In this document: in pieces, positions 30,560 to 38,435 of the stretch
How positions within the stretch are numbered: the first letter of the stretch is position 1
Layout: each line of letters opens with the position of its first letter
Assembly (NCBI GenBank): GCA_019636215.1
Contig: JAHBXZ010000014.1
Location: 62,001-126,000 of the forward strand
DNA length: 64,000 nt
From: Planctomycetota bacterium
GTDB lineage: Bacteria; Planctomycetota; UBA8742; UBA2392
Direction: 5' to 3'
Program-made: the position numbers and the translations under genes
The notes under the pieces: generated by a model
The model's input: only the letters and a program-made list of their open reading frames with translations
What the model was told of the DNA's origin: nothing
Databases searched by the model: none

Positions 30560-30679
30560 GCCAACAGCCACAAGCTGTTGGCGGAGCGAAGTAGCCCGCC
30601 CACGGGCGGGCGTAAACGGAGCGCCGGTCACGGGTATCTGGAATTGGCAGCGGCCCCTGAAATGGGGCCGCCTTCAATC

Positions 30680-30756
30680 TGGTGGACGCTACTGGATTCG
30701 AACCAGTGACCCCTGCCGTGTGAAGACAGTGCTCTAACCAGCTGAGCTAAGCGTCC
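30680..30756 (-). tRNA. tRNA-Val (CAC anticodon)
   Basis: 77 bases with encoded CCA on the minus strand. Acceptor GGACGCT pairs with AGCGTCC; anticodon stem CTGTC/GGCAG encloses TTCACAC, giving CAC; T arm ACTGG TTCGAAT CCAGT. It reads codon GTG. Confidence 0.95.
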
Positions 30757-30827
30757 TAAATTCCGGCGCACCCTGGGCCATGACATCGAACTCTTGAACG
30801 GGCAAGGGTTTCAGTCAATCGCCTTGC

Positions 30828-30855
30828 TTGCCCCTTGGCGCGGGCCGCGTATACT
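30828..30855 (+). promoter_or_regulatory. Promoter of the OmpR-type regulator gene
   Basis: TTGCCC (30828-30833), 16-base spacer, TATACT (30850-30855); the start codon follows 37 bp later. Confidence 0.6.
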
Positions 30856-30891
30856 AGCCCTGCACCTGTATGCGTCAAGCAAGGGAACTTC

Positions 30892-31572
30892 ATGGAAACA
30901 ATCCTCGTAGTAGAGGATGACCCATCCATCCTTCGTGGCCTGGAACTCAACCTCCAGGTCGAGGGATACTCCGTGGTCACGGCCAGCGATGGCGAGGACG
31001 GCCTGAAGCAGGCGCTGGAGCGCCGGCCCGACATCATTCTGCTGGACGTGATGCTGCCCAAGCTTTCGGGCTTTGATGTGTGCCGGCAACTGCGCAAGCA
31101 GGGGCTGAAGATGCCCATCATCATGCTGACAGCCAAGAACCAGGAGATCGACAAGATCATGGGCCTGGAGCTCGGTGCGGACGACTACGTCACCAAGCCG
31201 TTTTCCGTGGCTGAAGTCGTGGCCCGCGTGAACGCCTGCGTGCGCCGCAGCAAACAGTTTGAAACCAGCGAAACCAGTTATGTGTTCGGGCCCTACGTGC
31301 TGGACGTAAAGGGCCAGGTGCTGCGCAAGAACAACGTCGAGATTGAGCTGTCGCAGAAAGAGTTCCAGATGCTCAAGCTGTTCCTCGAGAACGAGGGCAA
31401 GGTGCTGTCGCGGCAGGAGATTCTGGCCAAGGTGTGGGGTTTTGATTACTACGGCACCGACCGCACAGTCGACAACTTCATCAACAAGCTGCGCCAGAAG
31501 GTCGAAGACGACATCAACAAGCCCGTCTACATCATGACCATGCGCGGCAGCGGCTATAAGTTTACGCGCTAG
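30892..31572 (+). CDS. OmpR/PhoB-family response regulator
   Basis: 226 residues from the ATG at 30892, with AAGGGA six bases upstream. Receiver domain: VVEDD acidic pocket, phospho-Asp in IILLDVMLPKLSG, Thr in MLTAKN, Lys in YVTKPFS. The winged-helix effector (YVFGPYVLDVKGQVLRKNN ... LSQKEFQMLKLFLENEGKVLSRQEIL ... RTVDNFINKLRQKVE ... IMTMRGSGYKF) is full length. DNA-binding two-component regulator; no sensor kinase is adjacent, so it is an orphan in this window. Its tail converges with hemH. Confidence 0.94.
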   Translation: METILVVEDDPSILRGLELNLQVEGYSVVTASDGEDGLKQALERRPDIILLDVMLPKLSGFDVCRQLRKQGLKMPIIMLTAKNQEIDKIMGLELGADDYVTKPFSVAEVVARVNACVRRSKQFETSETSYVFGPYVLDVKGQVLRKNNVEIELSQKEFQMLKLFLENEGKVLSRQEILAKVWGFDYYGTDRTVDNFINKLRQKVEDDINKPVYIMTMRGSGYKFTR

Positions 31573-31585
31573 GCCTGCCCCAGCG

Positions 31586-32527
31586 TCAGAGCTTTGCTTC
31601 CACCTGGTCGGCAAGCAGCTTGATGAATGCCGGATGAGTGTTGACGGCATTGGCCGTTGCAAAGGGTACGCCCAGGGTTTCGGCCTTCTGGCGGCCTTCT
31701 ATCCCCAGGTCGTACAGCACCTCGACGTTGTCGCACAGAAAGCCGATCGGCACGGCCACGATCCTGGTTGCGCCGGACTCCGCCAGCTCTTCCATGGCGC
31801 GGTCGATGAACGGGGTGGTCCAGGGGATGTTGCTGTCGCTGGGGGCGCTCTGGTAGCCCACAATCCAGTTGCTGGCGCCCAGCCGCTCGGCCAGCAGGCG
31901 CGCGGTTTCATTGATCTGGTTCTGGTATGGCGCGGTCCTGACCACCGGCATCGGCACGGCATGGGCACTCAGCAGCAGGCCTGTGCTGCCGGCCTGAAAG
32001 TCCGCGCCGATGGTTGCTGCGGCCAGGCGTGCGTTGTCGGCCAGGGCATCAATGAACCCGGCCTTGTTCCACCAGGGCTCGGCGACACCGGCCCACTTGG
32101 GGCGTTTGCTTTCGGGCAGTTTTTCCAGGCCCTCGGCCACGCGGCGCAGGTAGCCGTCCCAACTGACAGAAGACTGGTGCGGCGACATCACCAGTGTCAC
32201 GAACTCGCCCTTGAGGTCTGCAACCTTGTCAGCGATATGCGGCTGCCAGTGGTCATAGCCGATGGTGACGTTCAGCTTGCGGCCACGTCGCGCAAGTTCT
32301 TCGCCCACGGCCTTGGCCTGTGCCTGCGTGATCTCATTGAACTTCGAGAATCCGCCCAGGTGGCGATAGTGTTCCACGACCTCATCGACGCGGGCCTTGC
32401 GCGCCGGGTTGTGGCCGAAGATGCCCGATACAAAGCAGTAGGCCTCGCCGGGGCAGGGGTCAACGCGCTTGCAGCAGCCGGGGGTGGGGCCGCCAAAGCC
32501 AATCACAAACAGGTCGGTTACGGGCAT
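31586..32527 (-). CDS. hemH: Ferrochelatase (protoporphyrin or coproporphyrin type)
   Basis: 313 residues. Inserts Fe2+ into a porphyrin near the end of heme synthesis. LLLSAHAVPMP carries the conserved catalytic His; VPIGFLCDNVEVLYDLGIEG is the family C-terminal block with the conserved Glu, though the residue before it is Asn where most enzymes have His. GPTPGCC and GFSKFNEITQAQA match N-terminal family blocks. Its ATG lies one base after the stop of the upstream diiron gene, and its AGGAG ribosome site is inside that gene, so the two are translationally coupled. Whether it uses coproporphyrin III or protoporphyrin IX cannot be read here. Confidence 0.92.
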   Translation of the reverse strand: MPVTDLFVIGFGGPTPGCCKRVDPCPGEAYCFVSGIFGHNPARKARVDEVVEHYRHLGGFSKFNEITQAQAKAVGEELARRGRKLNVTIGYDHWQPHIADKVADLKGEFVTLVMSPHQSSVSWDGYLRRVAEGLEKLPESKRPKWAGVAEPWWNKAGFIDALADNARLAAATIGADFQAGSTGLLLSAHAVPMPVVRTAPYQNQINETARLLAERLGASNWIVGYQSAPSDSNIPWTTPFIDRAMEELAESGATRIVAVPIGFLCDNVEVLYDLGIEGRQKAETLGVPFATANAVNTHPAFIKLLADQVEAKL

Positions 32528-32528
32528 T

Positions 32529-33359
32529 TCAGGACTCCTGCAGGCGGGCCACGATCTTCCAGGATTGCTTCAACTGGCGCAAAGTGGGTTGGCCTGCTTC
32601 GCTGCCGGTCGTCGCGCTGACGCCGGGCGGCAGGTGCTTGCGCGTGGTTTCGCCGGCGATTTTGTCGATCACGCCCCACCAGAAGCGCTCGCGGGCATCC
32701 AGGCTCAGCATGGCGCCGCGGTGAATCTCGGCGCGGCCTTGCTCTGTCACGCAATACTGCACCAGTGCTTCTTCCAGCCATGCGCCGTGGTCCTGGTCCT
32801 GCTCCTGGTGGCAGGTCCAGTAGATGATCTCGGGCTCTGTGAACCCGGCCTTGCGCAGGCCGGCGACCACGTGGGTGAACATGGTGGGAATGGCCCATTC
32901 GTGGCCTGGGCCAAGGGCGCCAAGCCCGACCAGAAACGGCTCCTCCGTGCAGATGCGGAAGTGCTCGCGGATGAAATGGACGACCTCGGGGTGCAGGGGC
33001 TGGTCTTCTTCGGCGCCTTTGGCAATGCCGGCGCTGTGCATGAAGTGGGTGTACAGCTCGGCGTGGTCCTGGCCGTCGCTGCGTTCGCCGTACTCATCGA
33101 CAAGCACCTTGGCCAGCCAGCCCTTGGCGTCGCTGTCGGGGGCATTCAGCAGCAGCAGTTCCATGTAGCGCGTGAAGTTGCCGACCAGCGCATAGTGCTG
33201 GCTGGCCAGCACTTTGAAATCAAAGCGCGAGCGCGGGTCGGTGTTCATGCGGCCCAGCAGAGAATGACCCACGCCGGGGTGCAGCAGGATGTCGCGGCGC
33301 AGGTCGGCCAGGAATTGGCGGGCCTGGCGGTCCTGGTCGGGTGTCAGTTTCATCCCCAT
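32529..33359 (-). CDS. Heme-oxygenase-like diiron (HDO/TENA-like) enzyme coupled to hemH
   Basis: 276 residues from the ATG at 33359 (MGMKLTPDQ); 33353 is an alternative, and neither has a good ribosome site. An all-helical protein resembling the iron-containing redox enzyme (heme-oxygenase-like) family: helix DEYGERSDGQDHAELYTHFMH offers Glu and His ligands and TCHQEQDQDHGAWLEEALVQY offers further Asp/Glu/His ligands, consistent with a dinuclear iron site. Relatives include CADD, UndA and SznF, which oxidise varied small molecules, and the TenA group. The reaction is unknown. Coupling to ferrochelatase suggests a step on porphyrin, heme or iron. Confidence 0.8.
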   Translation of the reverse strand: MGMKLTPDQDRQARQFLADLRRDILLHPGVGHSLLGRMNTDPRSRFDFKVLASQHYALVGNFTRYMELLLLNAPDSDAKGWLAKVLVDEYGERSDGQDHAELYTHFMHSAGIAKGAEEDQPLHPEVVHFIREHFRICTEEPFLVGLGALGPGHEWAIPTMFTHVVAGLRKAGFTEPEIIYWTCHQEQDQDHGAWLEEALVQYCVTEQGRAEIHRGAMLSLDARERFWWGVIDKIAGETTRKHLPPGVSATTGSEAGQPTLRQLKQSWKIVARLQES

Positions 33360-33451
33360 GAGAACGGACGCTAGATTGGCGTTGTTCCTGCATCCATAGC
33401 CCGATTCCGGACCGGCTTGCACCGGTTTTCACGCAAGTCACAATCCGCGGC

Positions 33452-34747
33452 ATGACCGATGCGCCGCAGGCAAAATCGTTCTGGAAGGCACTGGGGCCCG
33501 GCCTGCTGTTTGCCGGTGCCGCCGTCGGCGTTTCTCACCTGGTGCAGAGCACACGGGCCGGTGCCGAGTTCGGCCTTGGGCTGGTCGGCGTGGTGCTGTT
33601 TGCCAACTTCTTCAAGTACCCCGGGTTCCAGTTCGGGCCACGCTATGCCGCGGCCACCGGCACCAGCCTGCTGGAAGGTTACCGGCGGCAGGGGCTGTGG
33701 GCACTGGTGCTGTTTGCGCTGCTGACGGTGGCCACCATGTTCACGGTGCAGGCGGCCGTGACGGCCATGACCGCAGCGCTGTTCTGCGCGGTGGCTGGGG
33801 TGACGCAGCCGGTTGCCGGGGTCTCGCCGGTGGTGCTGGTTTCGGGGGTGCTTTCGGCGGTCTGCGCGGGGCTGCTGCTGGTGGGGCACTACAAGTGGCT
33901 GGACAAGATCATCAAGGTCGTGGTCGCGGTGCTGACGGTAACCACGCTGGTGGCCACGCTGGCCGTGTTGCCCAAGCTGCCCTGGGAAAGCTTTCGGCTG
34001 TGGCCGGGCGGCGACCTGCTGCTGACGGCGGCAACAGCGCTGGCGCTGTGCGGGCTGATCGGCTGGATGCCCAGCGCGTTCGATATCTCGATCTGGCATT
34101 CGTTGTGGACGCTGGCGCGGCGGCGCGAAACCGGCCAGGCACCCAGCCTGCGCAATGCGCTGGTGGACTTCAATGTGGGCTACATCGGCACCACGGTGCT
34201 GGGTCTGATGTTTGTGTGCATGGGCGCGGGCGTGATGTACCAATCGGGCCAGAAGTTCGCCCCGGCCCCGGCGGCCTTTGCCGCGCAGGTGATTTCACTT
34301 TACACCGACAACCTTGGCGCATGGATAGGCCCGGTGGTGGCGATCTCGGCCTTTACGGTGATGTTCTCGACCACCCTGACGGTGGTAGACGGCTTTCCGC
34401 GGGCGCTTGGAACGCTGTGGGCGCGTTTCAAGGGGCCCGAGCAGCCGGGCGTGCCGGACCCCGGCAGCAGGGCTGTCTATTGGGGCTCCATTGGTGTGCT
34501 GGCCTTGGGCGCCCTGGTGGTGATTGAGTTCTTCGGCAAGTCGATCCCGCTGATGGCCGACACGGCCACTTCACTTTCGCTGCTGACGGCCGCGCCGCTG
34601 GCGTGGCTGAACCACCGCGCCATGACCGGGCCCGCCGTGCCCGATGAGCACCGGCCCGGCCGCGCCCTGGCAGCCTGGAGCTGGCTTGGCATTGCCGTTT
34701 CGGCGCTTCTGGCGGGCTATTACATCTGGTTCAAGTGGCTTGCCTGA
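33452..34747 (+). CDS. NRAMP-related membrane transporter with altered metal motif
   Basis: 431 residues with about 11 membrane helices. The opening ALGPGLLFAGAAVGVSHLV and the following AGAEFGL are the NRAMP TM1 region, but the metal-binding DPGN is replaced by GVSH. The TM6 region (GLIGWMPSAFDISIWHSLW) has MPSAFD where classical NRAMPs have MPH. Such NRAMP-related proteins may carry Mg2+, a larger or other substrate, or be proton-coupled in another way. Divergent from the diiron/hemH pair (92-bp gap) and overlapping the convergent HupE-like gene by 17 bp. Next to heme and nickel genes, a transition-metal role is plausible but unproved. Confidence 0.83.
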   Translation: MTDAPQAKSFWKALGPGLLFAGAAVGVSHLVQSTRAGAEFGLGLVGVVLFANFFKYPGFQFGPRYAAATGTSLLEGYRRQGLWALVLFALLTVATMFTVQAAVTAMTAALFCAVAGVTQPVAGVSPVVLVSGVLSAVCAGLLLVGHYKWLDKIIKVVVAVLTVTTLVATLAVLPKLPWESFRLWPGGDLLLTAATALALCGLIGWMPSAFDISIWHSLWTLARRRETGQAPSLRNALVDFNVGYIGTTVLGLMFVCMGAGVMYQSGQKFAPAPAAFAAQVISLYTDNLGAWIGPVVAISAFTVMFSTTLTVVDGFPRALGTLWARFKGPEQPGVPDPGSRAVYWGSIGVLALGALVVIEFFGKSIPLMADTATSLSLLTAAPLAWLNHRAMTGPAVPDEHRPGRALAAWSWLGIAVSALLAGYYIWFKWLA

Positions 34748-35552
34748 AACCGGGCACGGCCGGCGCAGCCATGGCGTGGTCGTGGCCGTGGTCTTCTTCA
34801 TCGGGCCAGATCATCGGCCCGAACAGCCAGTAAATGCCGATCAGCATGCAGCCGATTGCCGCGAAGTAGCTGGTGGCCTTGACCATGCCCGCGCTGCGCG
34901 AACCAATCGCGGCCGTAACCATGCCGAACACCGCGGCAAAGGTTGCCATGCTGAGGATCGAGCCCGCGGCAAAACTGGCCAGGAACACCGCGCTTTGCGC
35001 CATGGTCGGCGCGCCGATGGCAACAATCAGCACCAGCAGGTGCGCCATGCCAGCCACGCCGTGCAGCGCGCCGGCACCCATGGCCGCGTGTTTATGGGCG
35101 TGGGCCTGCCAGCCGCCCTTTTGCGTGGGGTCGTGGGGCTGGCCGTCATGGACGTGCAGGTGCGCGTGGGCCGGGCCGCCCTCGTGGCTGTGTGCGTGCA
35201 CGTGCAGCTGCTGGCGCGATGTGCGCCAAAGGCCCCAGCCGCCCAGCACAATCAGCACCATGGCGACCACGCGCTCGCCCCATTCTTCAACGGGTGTCAG
35301 GTCCAGCGCCTGTCGACCGGCCAGGAAGATCACCGCCACAATGAAAACGCCGATGCTGTGGCCGATTCCCCACCGCACACCCAGCCACGCGGCCTTCAGC
35401 CTGCGGTTGACCGATAGCGGCATCAGCGCCGCCAGGTGGTCAGGGCCGGTGAATGTGTGCAGCACACCAGCCAGCAGCCCTGCGCCCAGCGCCAGCCAGA
35501 TGTTGTCAATGTGCCAGTGGTCGCCATGGGCAAGGAAAAGAAGCTGGTTCAT
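34731..35552 (-). CDS. HupE/NicO-type nickel (cobalt) transporter
   Basis: 273 residues, about six helices. The motif VLHTFTGPDHLAALMPL in the first membrane helix and GIGHSIGVFIV in the second are the metal-binding signatures of this superfamily. A His-rich cytoplasmic loop (HVHAHSHEGGPAHAHLHVHDG, about 115-150) separates the halves. It lies 11 bp after nikR on the same strand, so nickel import or efflux under NikR control is the natural reading. The start ATG at 35552 is followed by a short periplasmic segment with GDHWH. Confidence 0.88.
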   Translation of the reverse strand: MNQLLFLAHGDHWHIDNIWLALGAGLLAGVLHTFTGPDHLAALMPLSVNRRLKAAWLGVRWGIGHSIGVFIVAVIFLAGRQALDLTPVEEWGERVVAMVLIVLGGWGLWRTSRQQLHVHAHSHEGGPAHAHLHVHDGQPHDPTQKGGWQAHAHKHAAMGAGALHGVAGMAHLLVLIVAIGAPTMAQSAVFLASFAAGSILSMATFAAVFGMVTAAIGSRSAGMVKATSYFAAIGCMLIGIYWLFGPMIWPDEEDHGHDHAMAAPAVPGFRQAT

Positions 35553-35563
35553 GGGTGTGCCCC

Positions 35564-35998
35564 TTAATGATGATGACGGTGCCCGGCCAGCGCCTTGCCG
35601 GTGGTACTGACAGAAAGCGTGGCGTGCAGCACACCCTTTAGCTTGCGCATGCCGTCGGCCAGGGTGCGCAGCAGTTCGGCCTTGCCGCGCAGCATGATCA
35701 TCTCGGCACAGATGTGGTGGTCCAGGTGCACGTGGGTGCTGCTGAGCACGTTGGCGTGGTGGTCGTGCTGCAGCGCGTTCAGCTTGTCGGAAAGCCCCTG
35801 CTGGTGATGGTCGTACAGCAGAGTGATGGTGCCCAGCACCTCAAGGCCGCGCTGCCATTCCTCGGCCACGAGTTCCTTGCGGATCAGGTCGCGCAGGTAC
35901 TCGGACCGGTTCTCATAGCCGGCGGCCCGCAGCATGCGGTCAAGTTCGCGCGCCAGCGGCGACTCAATGGAAATGCTGATGCGTTCCAGATCGGGCAT
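35564..35998 (-). CDS. nikR: Nickel-responsive transcriptional regulator NikR
   Basis: 144 residues from the ATG at 35998 (MPDLERISISIESPLAREL). N-terminal ribbon-helix-helix (RISISIESPLARELDRMLRAAGYENRSEYLRDLIRKEL) binds DNA; the C-terminal ACT-like domain carries the square-planar nickel site: His in LQHDHHANVL, and HVH plus Cys in STHVHLDHHICAEMI, equivalent to His76, His87, His89 and Cys95 of E. coli NikR. A His tail (GHRHHH) ends the protein. It heads the operon with the transporter and has its own operator immediately upstream (36001-36028). No ribosome site is visible. Confidence 0.95.
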   Translation of the reverse strand: MPDLERISISIESPLARELDRMLRAAGYENRSEYLRDLIRKELVAEEWQRGLEVLGTITLLYDHHQQGLSDKLNALQHDHHANVLSSTHVHLDHHICAEMIMLRGKAELLRTLADGMRKLKGVLHATLSVSTTGKALAGHRHHH

Positions 35999-36000
35999 GG

Positions 36001-36028
36001 TTATTACGTCTTTCTGCAATAGTAATAC
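36001..36028. promoter_or_regulatory. NikR operator
   Basis: TTATTAC (36001-36007), 14 bases, GTAATAC (36022-36028): an inverted repeat of the GTGTTAC-N14-GTAACAC class described for NikR outside enterobacteria. It starts two bases before the nikR start codon and lies between nikR and the divergent transporter-like gene, so it could block both. Confidence 0.7.
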
Positions 36029-36101
36029 GAACCCGAAGGGCCCGGCGCGACACAAAACTGCCGCCTTGCCCCCGGCGCAGCGCCGGGGCATTGTCCGCGC
36101 C

Positions 36102-38363
36102 ATGCAACCCCCGGCCGCAGACGCCGCAAACCCATCGCGCTGGCCGCTGTGGATGATCAGCGCGTTCTTTTTTGTTTCGGGCTTCCCGGCGCTGATCTAC
36201 CAGCTGGTGTGGCAGCGCGCGCTGTTTTCCATTTACGGCATCAACGTGGAAAGCGTGACGGTGGTTGTCACGGCCTTCATGCTGGGGCTGGGGCTGGGCA
36301 GCCTGGCGGGCGGGCTGGCCTCGCGCCTGCCGCGATTGCCGCTGCTGCTGGCGTTCGGTGTGGTCGAGGCCGGTATCGGCGCATTTGGCTATTTTTCGCT
36401 GGACCTGTTTGACCTTGTGGGCGCGGCCACCTTGCGCGCCGCGCCGTGGGTAACGGCACTGGTCACGTTTGCGCTGGTGCTGCTGCCGACACTGCTGATG
36501 GGCGCGACACTGCCGATCCTGACGGCGCACCTGGTGCGGCATACGCGCAACGTGGGCCGCAGCGTGGGCCTGCTGTACTTTGTCAACACGCTGGGGTCGG
36601 CCGCGGCGTGTTTTGCCGTGGCGCTTGTGCTGATGCGCGAGATGGGCAAGCACGGGGCCGTGACGCTGGCGGCACTGATCAACCTGGCGGTCGCTGCCGG
36701 GGCGTTCTGCGCCGCGGCCATGGTGCGCGCCGCGCCAGCCGACGATGCCGCCGCCGGGCAACCCGCGCCGGGCGGGCAGGGCGGGGGCCGGCTGCGCCTT
36801 GCCATGTTTGTGGTGGCAGCCACGGGCTTCATTTCCCTGAGCTATGAAATCCTGTGGTACCGCGTGCACAGTTTCACGACCGGGGGCAGCGCGCTGGCAT
36901 TTTCAACCATGTTGGGTGCGTTTCTGCTGGGCATTGCCGTGGGGTCACTGGTGGCGCGGCGTTACTGCAGCGGCGACGGCCGCGGACGCGAACGCGGCGC
37001 GCTAGTGCTGTTCGTGCTGGTGGCCAACGCAGCAGGTTTCATGGTTGCGCCGCTTTCGTCTTGGCTGACAACGCTGGCGCCGGGGCAGCAGTCGTACCCC
37101 CTGCTGGTTCCGCCCGTGGCGATTGCTGCCGGCATGATGGGCGCGATCTTCCCGCTGGTGTGCCACTTTGGTGTGCCGGCTGACCGCCGCGCCGGGTCAG
37201 GCCTGAGCCTGCTGTACCTGTGCAGCATCCTGGGCTCCGGTGCCGGCAGCCTGCTGACAGGTTTTGTGCTGCTGGACGTGATGAGCCTGGGCGCGATTTC
37301 GCAGTTGCTGGCGTTGCTGGGCGTGGCACTGGCTGTCGCGCTGGTGTTCCTGTTCGGGCTTGATGCTGCGTCGCGCCGCCGGGCGCTTGCGCTTGCGGGT
37401 GTGACGGTGCTGGTGGTGCTGGGCGGCGGGCTGTTCTTCTTTGACGGGTTCTATGAGCGCCTGCAGTACCACGACGAGTACCGTCCCGGCATGCGCTTTG
37501 CCGATGTGGTGGAAAACCGCAGCGGCGTAATCACAGTGACGCAGGACGGCACGGTATTCGGCGGCGGCATGTACGACGGTGTGTTCAACACCGACCTGGT
37601 TCACCCGCGGGACGAGGTGCAGGACCCGAACATGATTGTGCGCGCCTATTCAATCAGCGCGTTTCACCCCGCGCCGAAACACGCGCTGATGATCGGCCTG
37701 GCATCGGGTTCATGGGCGCAGGTCGTGGCCAATCACCCGCAGCTGGAGTCACTTACGATTGTCGAGATCAACCCGGGCTATGTCGGGCTGATTGAGAAGC
37801 ACGAAAACGTGCGCGGCCTGCTTTCCAACCCCAGGGTCGAGATTGTGATCGACGACGGTCGCCGCTGGCTGAACCGCAACCCCGGCCGCATGTTCGACGT
37901 GATCGTGATGAACACGACCTTTCACTGGCGTGCCCACTCCAGCAGCCTGCTTTCCGCAGAGTTCCTGCAACTGATGCGCGCGCACCTCAAGCCCGGGGGC
38001 GCGGCCCTGTACAACACCACCTGGTCGCCCGAAGTGCAGCGCACGGCCTGTGTGGTGTACCCGCACGTGGTGCGCATCATCAACAATGTGTGGGTCAGCG
38101 ACTCGCCGCTGATGCCCGACCGCAACCGCTGGCGCGACACGCTGCTGGCCTATCGCATTGAAGGCAGGCCCGTGCTGGACCCTGCCGACAGCTGGCACGC
38201 CCTGCGGCTGCAAGAGGTACTGGGCATGATTGACGAACTGGTCAAGCCCGTGCCTGCGGCCTACGGGATGGAAAGCCGCGGCAGCATCCTGGCCCGCACG
38301 CAGGGCAGGCGCGTGGTGACCGACGACAACATGGGCACGGAGTGGTTTCTCAATCGCGATTGA
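36102..38363 (+). CDS. Membrane protein with spermidine-synthase-like (SpeE fold) C-terminus
   Basis: 753 residues from the ATG at 36102. Residues 15-480 hold about 14 membrane helices in MFS-like arrangement (GFPALIYQLVWQRALFSIYG, LLPTLLMGATLPILTAHLVR, LSYEILWYR, the blocks repeated in the second half). The last 270 residues are a polyamine aminopropyltransferase-like Rossmann domain (HALMIGLASGSWAQVVANH, IVEINPGY, VEIVIDDGRRWLN, DVIVMNTTFHWR). The usual catalytic Asp of the D-x-x-D motif is replaced (MNTT), so aminopropyl transfer is doubtful. Such fused proteins are common in planctomycetes and of unknown function. A hairpin CCCCGGCG/CGCCGGGG (36070-36088) precedes the start. Confidence 0.85.
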   Translation: MQPPAADAANPSRWPLWMISAFFFVSGFPALIYQLVWQRALFSIYGINVESVTVVVTAFMLGLGLGSLAGGLASRLPRLPLLLAFGVVEAGIGAFGYFSLDLFDLVGAATLRAAPWVTALVTFALVLLPTLLMGATLPILTAHLVRHTRNVGRSVGLLYFVNTLGSAAACFAVALVLMREMGKHGAVTLAALINLAVAAGAFCAAAMVRAAPADDAAAGQPAPGGQGGGRLRLAMFVVAATGFISLSYEILWYRVHSFTTGGSALAFSTMLGAFLLGIAVGSLVARRYCSGDGRGRERGALVLFVLVANAAGFMVAPLSSWLTTLAPGQQSYPLLVPPVAIAAGMMGAIFPLVCHFGVPADRRAGSGLSLLYLCSILGSGAGSLLTGFVLLDVMSLGAISQLLALLGVALAVALVFLFGLDAASRRRALALAGVTVLVVLGGGLFFFDGFYERLQYHDEYRPGMRFADVVENRSGVITVTQDGTVFGGGMYDGVFNTDLVHPRDEVQDPNMIVRAYSISAFHPAPKHALMIGLASGSWAQVVANHPQLESLTIVEINPGYVGLIEKHENVRGLLSNPRVEIVIDDGRRWLNRNPGRMFDVIVMNTTFHWRAHSSSLLSAEFLQLMRAHLKPGGAALYNTTWSPEVQRTACVVYPHVVRIINNVWVSDSPLMPDRNRWRDTLLAYRIEGRPVLDPADSWHALRLQEVLGMIDELVKPVPAAYGMESRGSILARTQGRRVVTDDNMGTEWFLNRD

Positions 38364-38435
38364 CCTGCCGTTGGCATATGCCTTTGTTTCCTCTATGTTG
38401 GTGTTCCCGGGCGGGGCGGGCTTAAGTCCCGAGTC

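Noticed and set aside
30393..30737. Open frames across the tRNA region whose translation contains WIRTSDP and LLDSNQ
   Set aside because: These peptides are the well-known false products of reading through the complement of tRNA 3' halves; the tRNA-Val and its duplicated end explain them.
38372..38390. TGGCATATGCCTTTGT considered as a second sigma-54 promoter before the fusion gene
   Set aside because: The invariant -12 GC is TG, so it lacks an essential feature.
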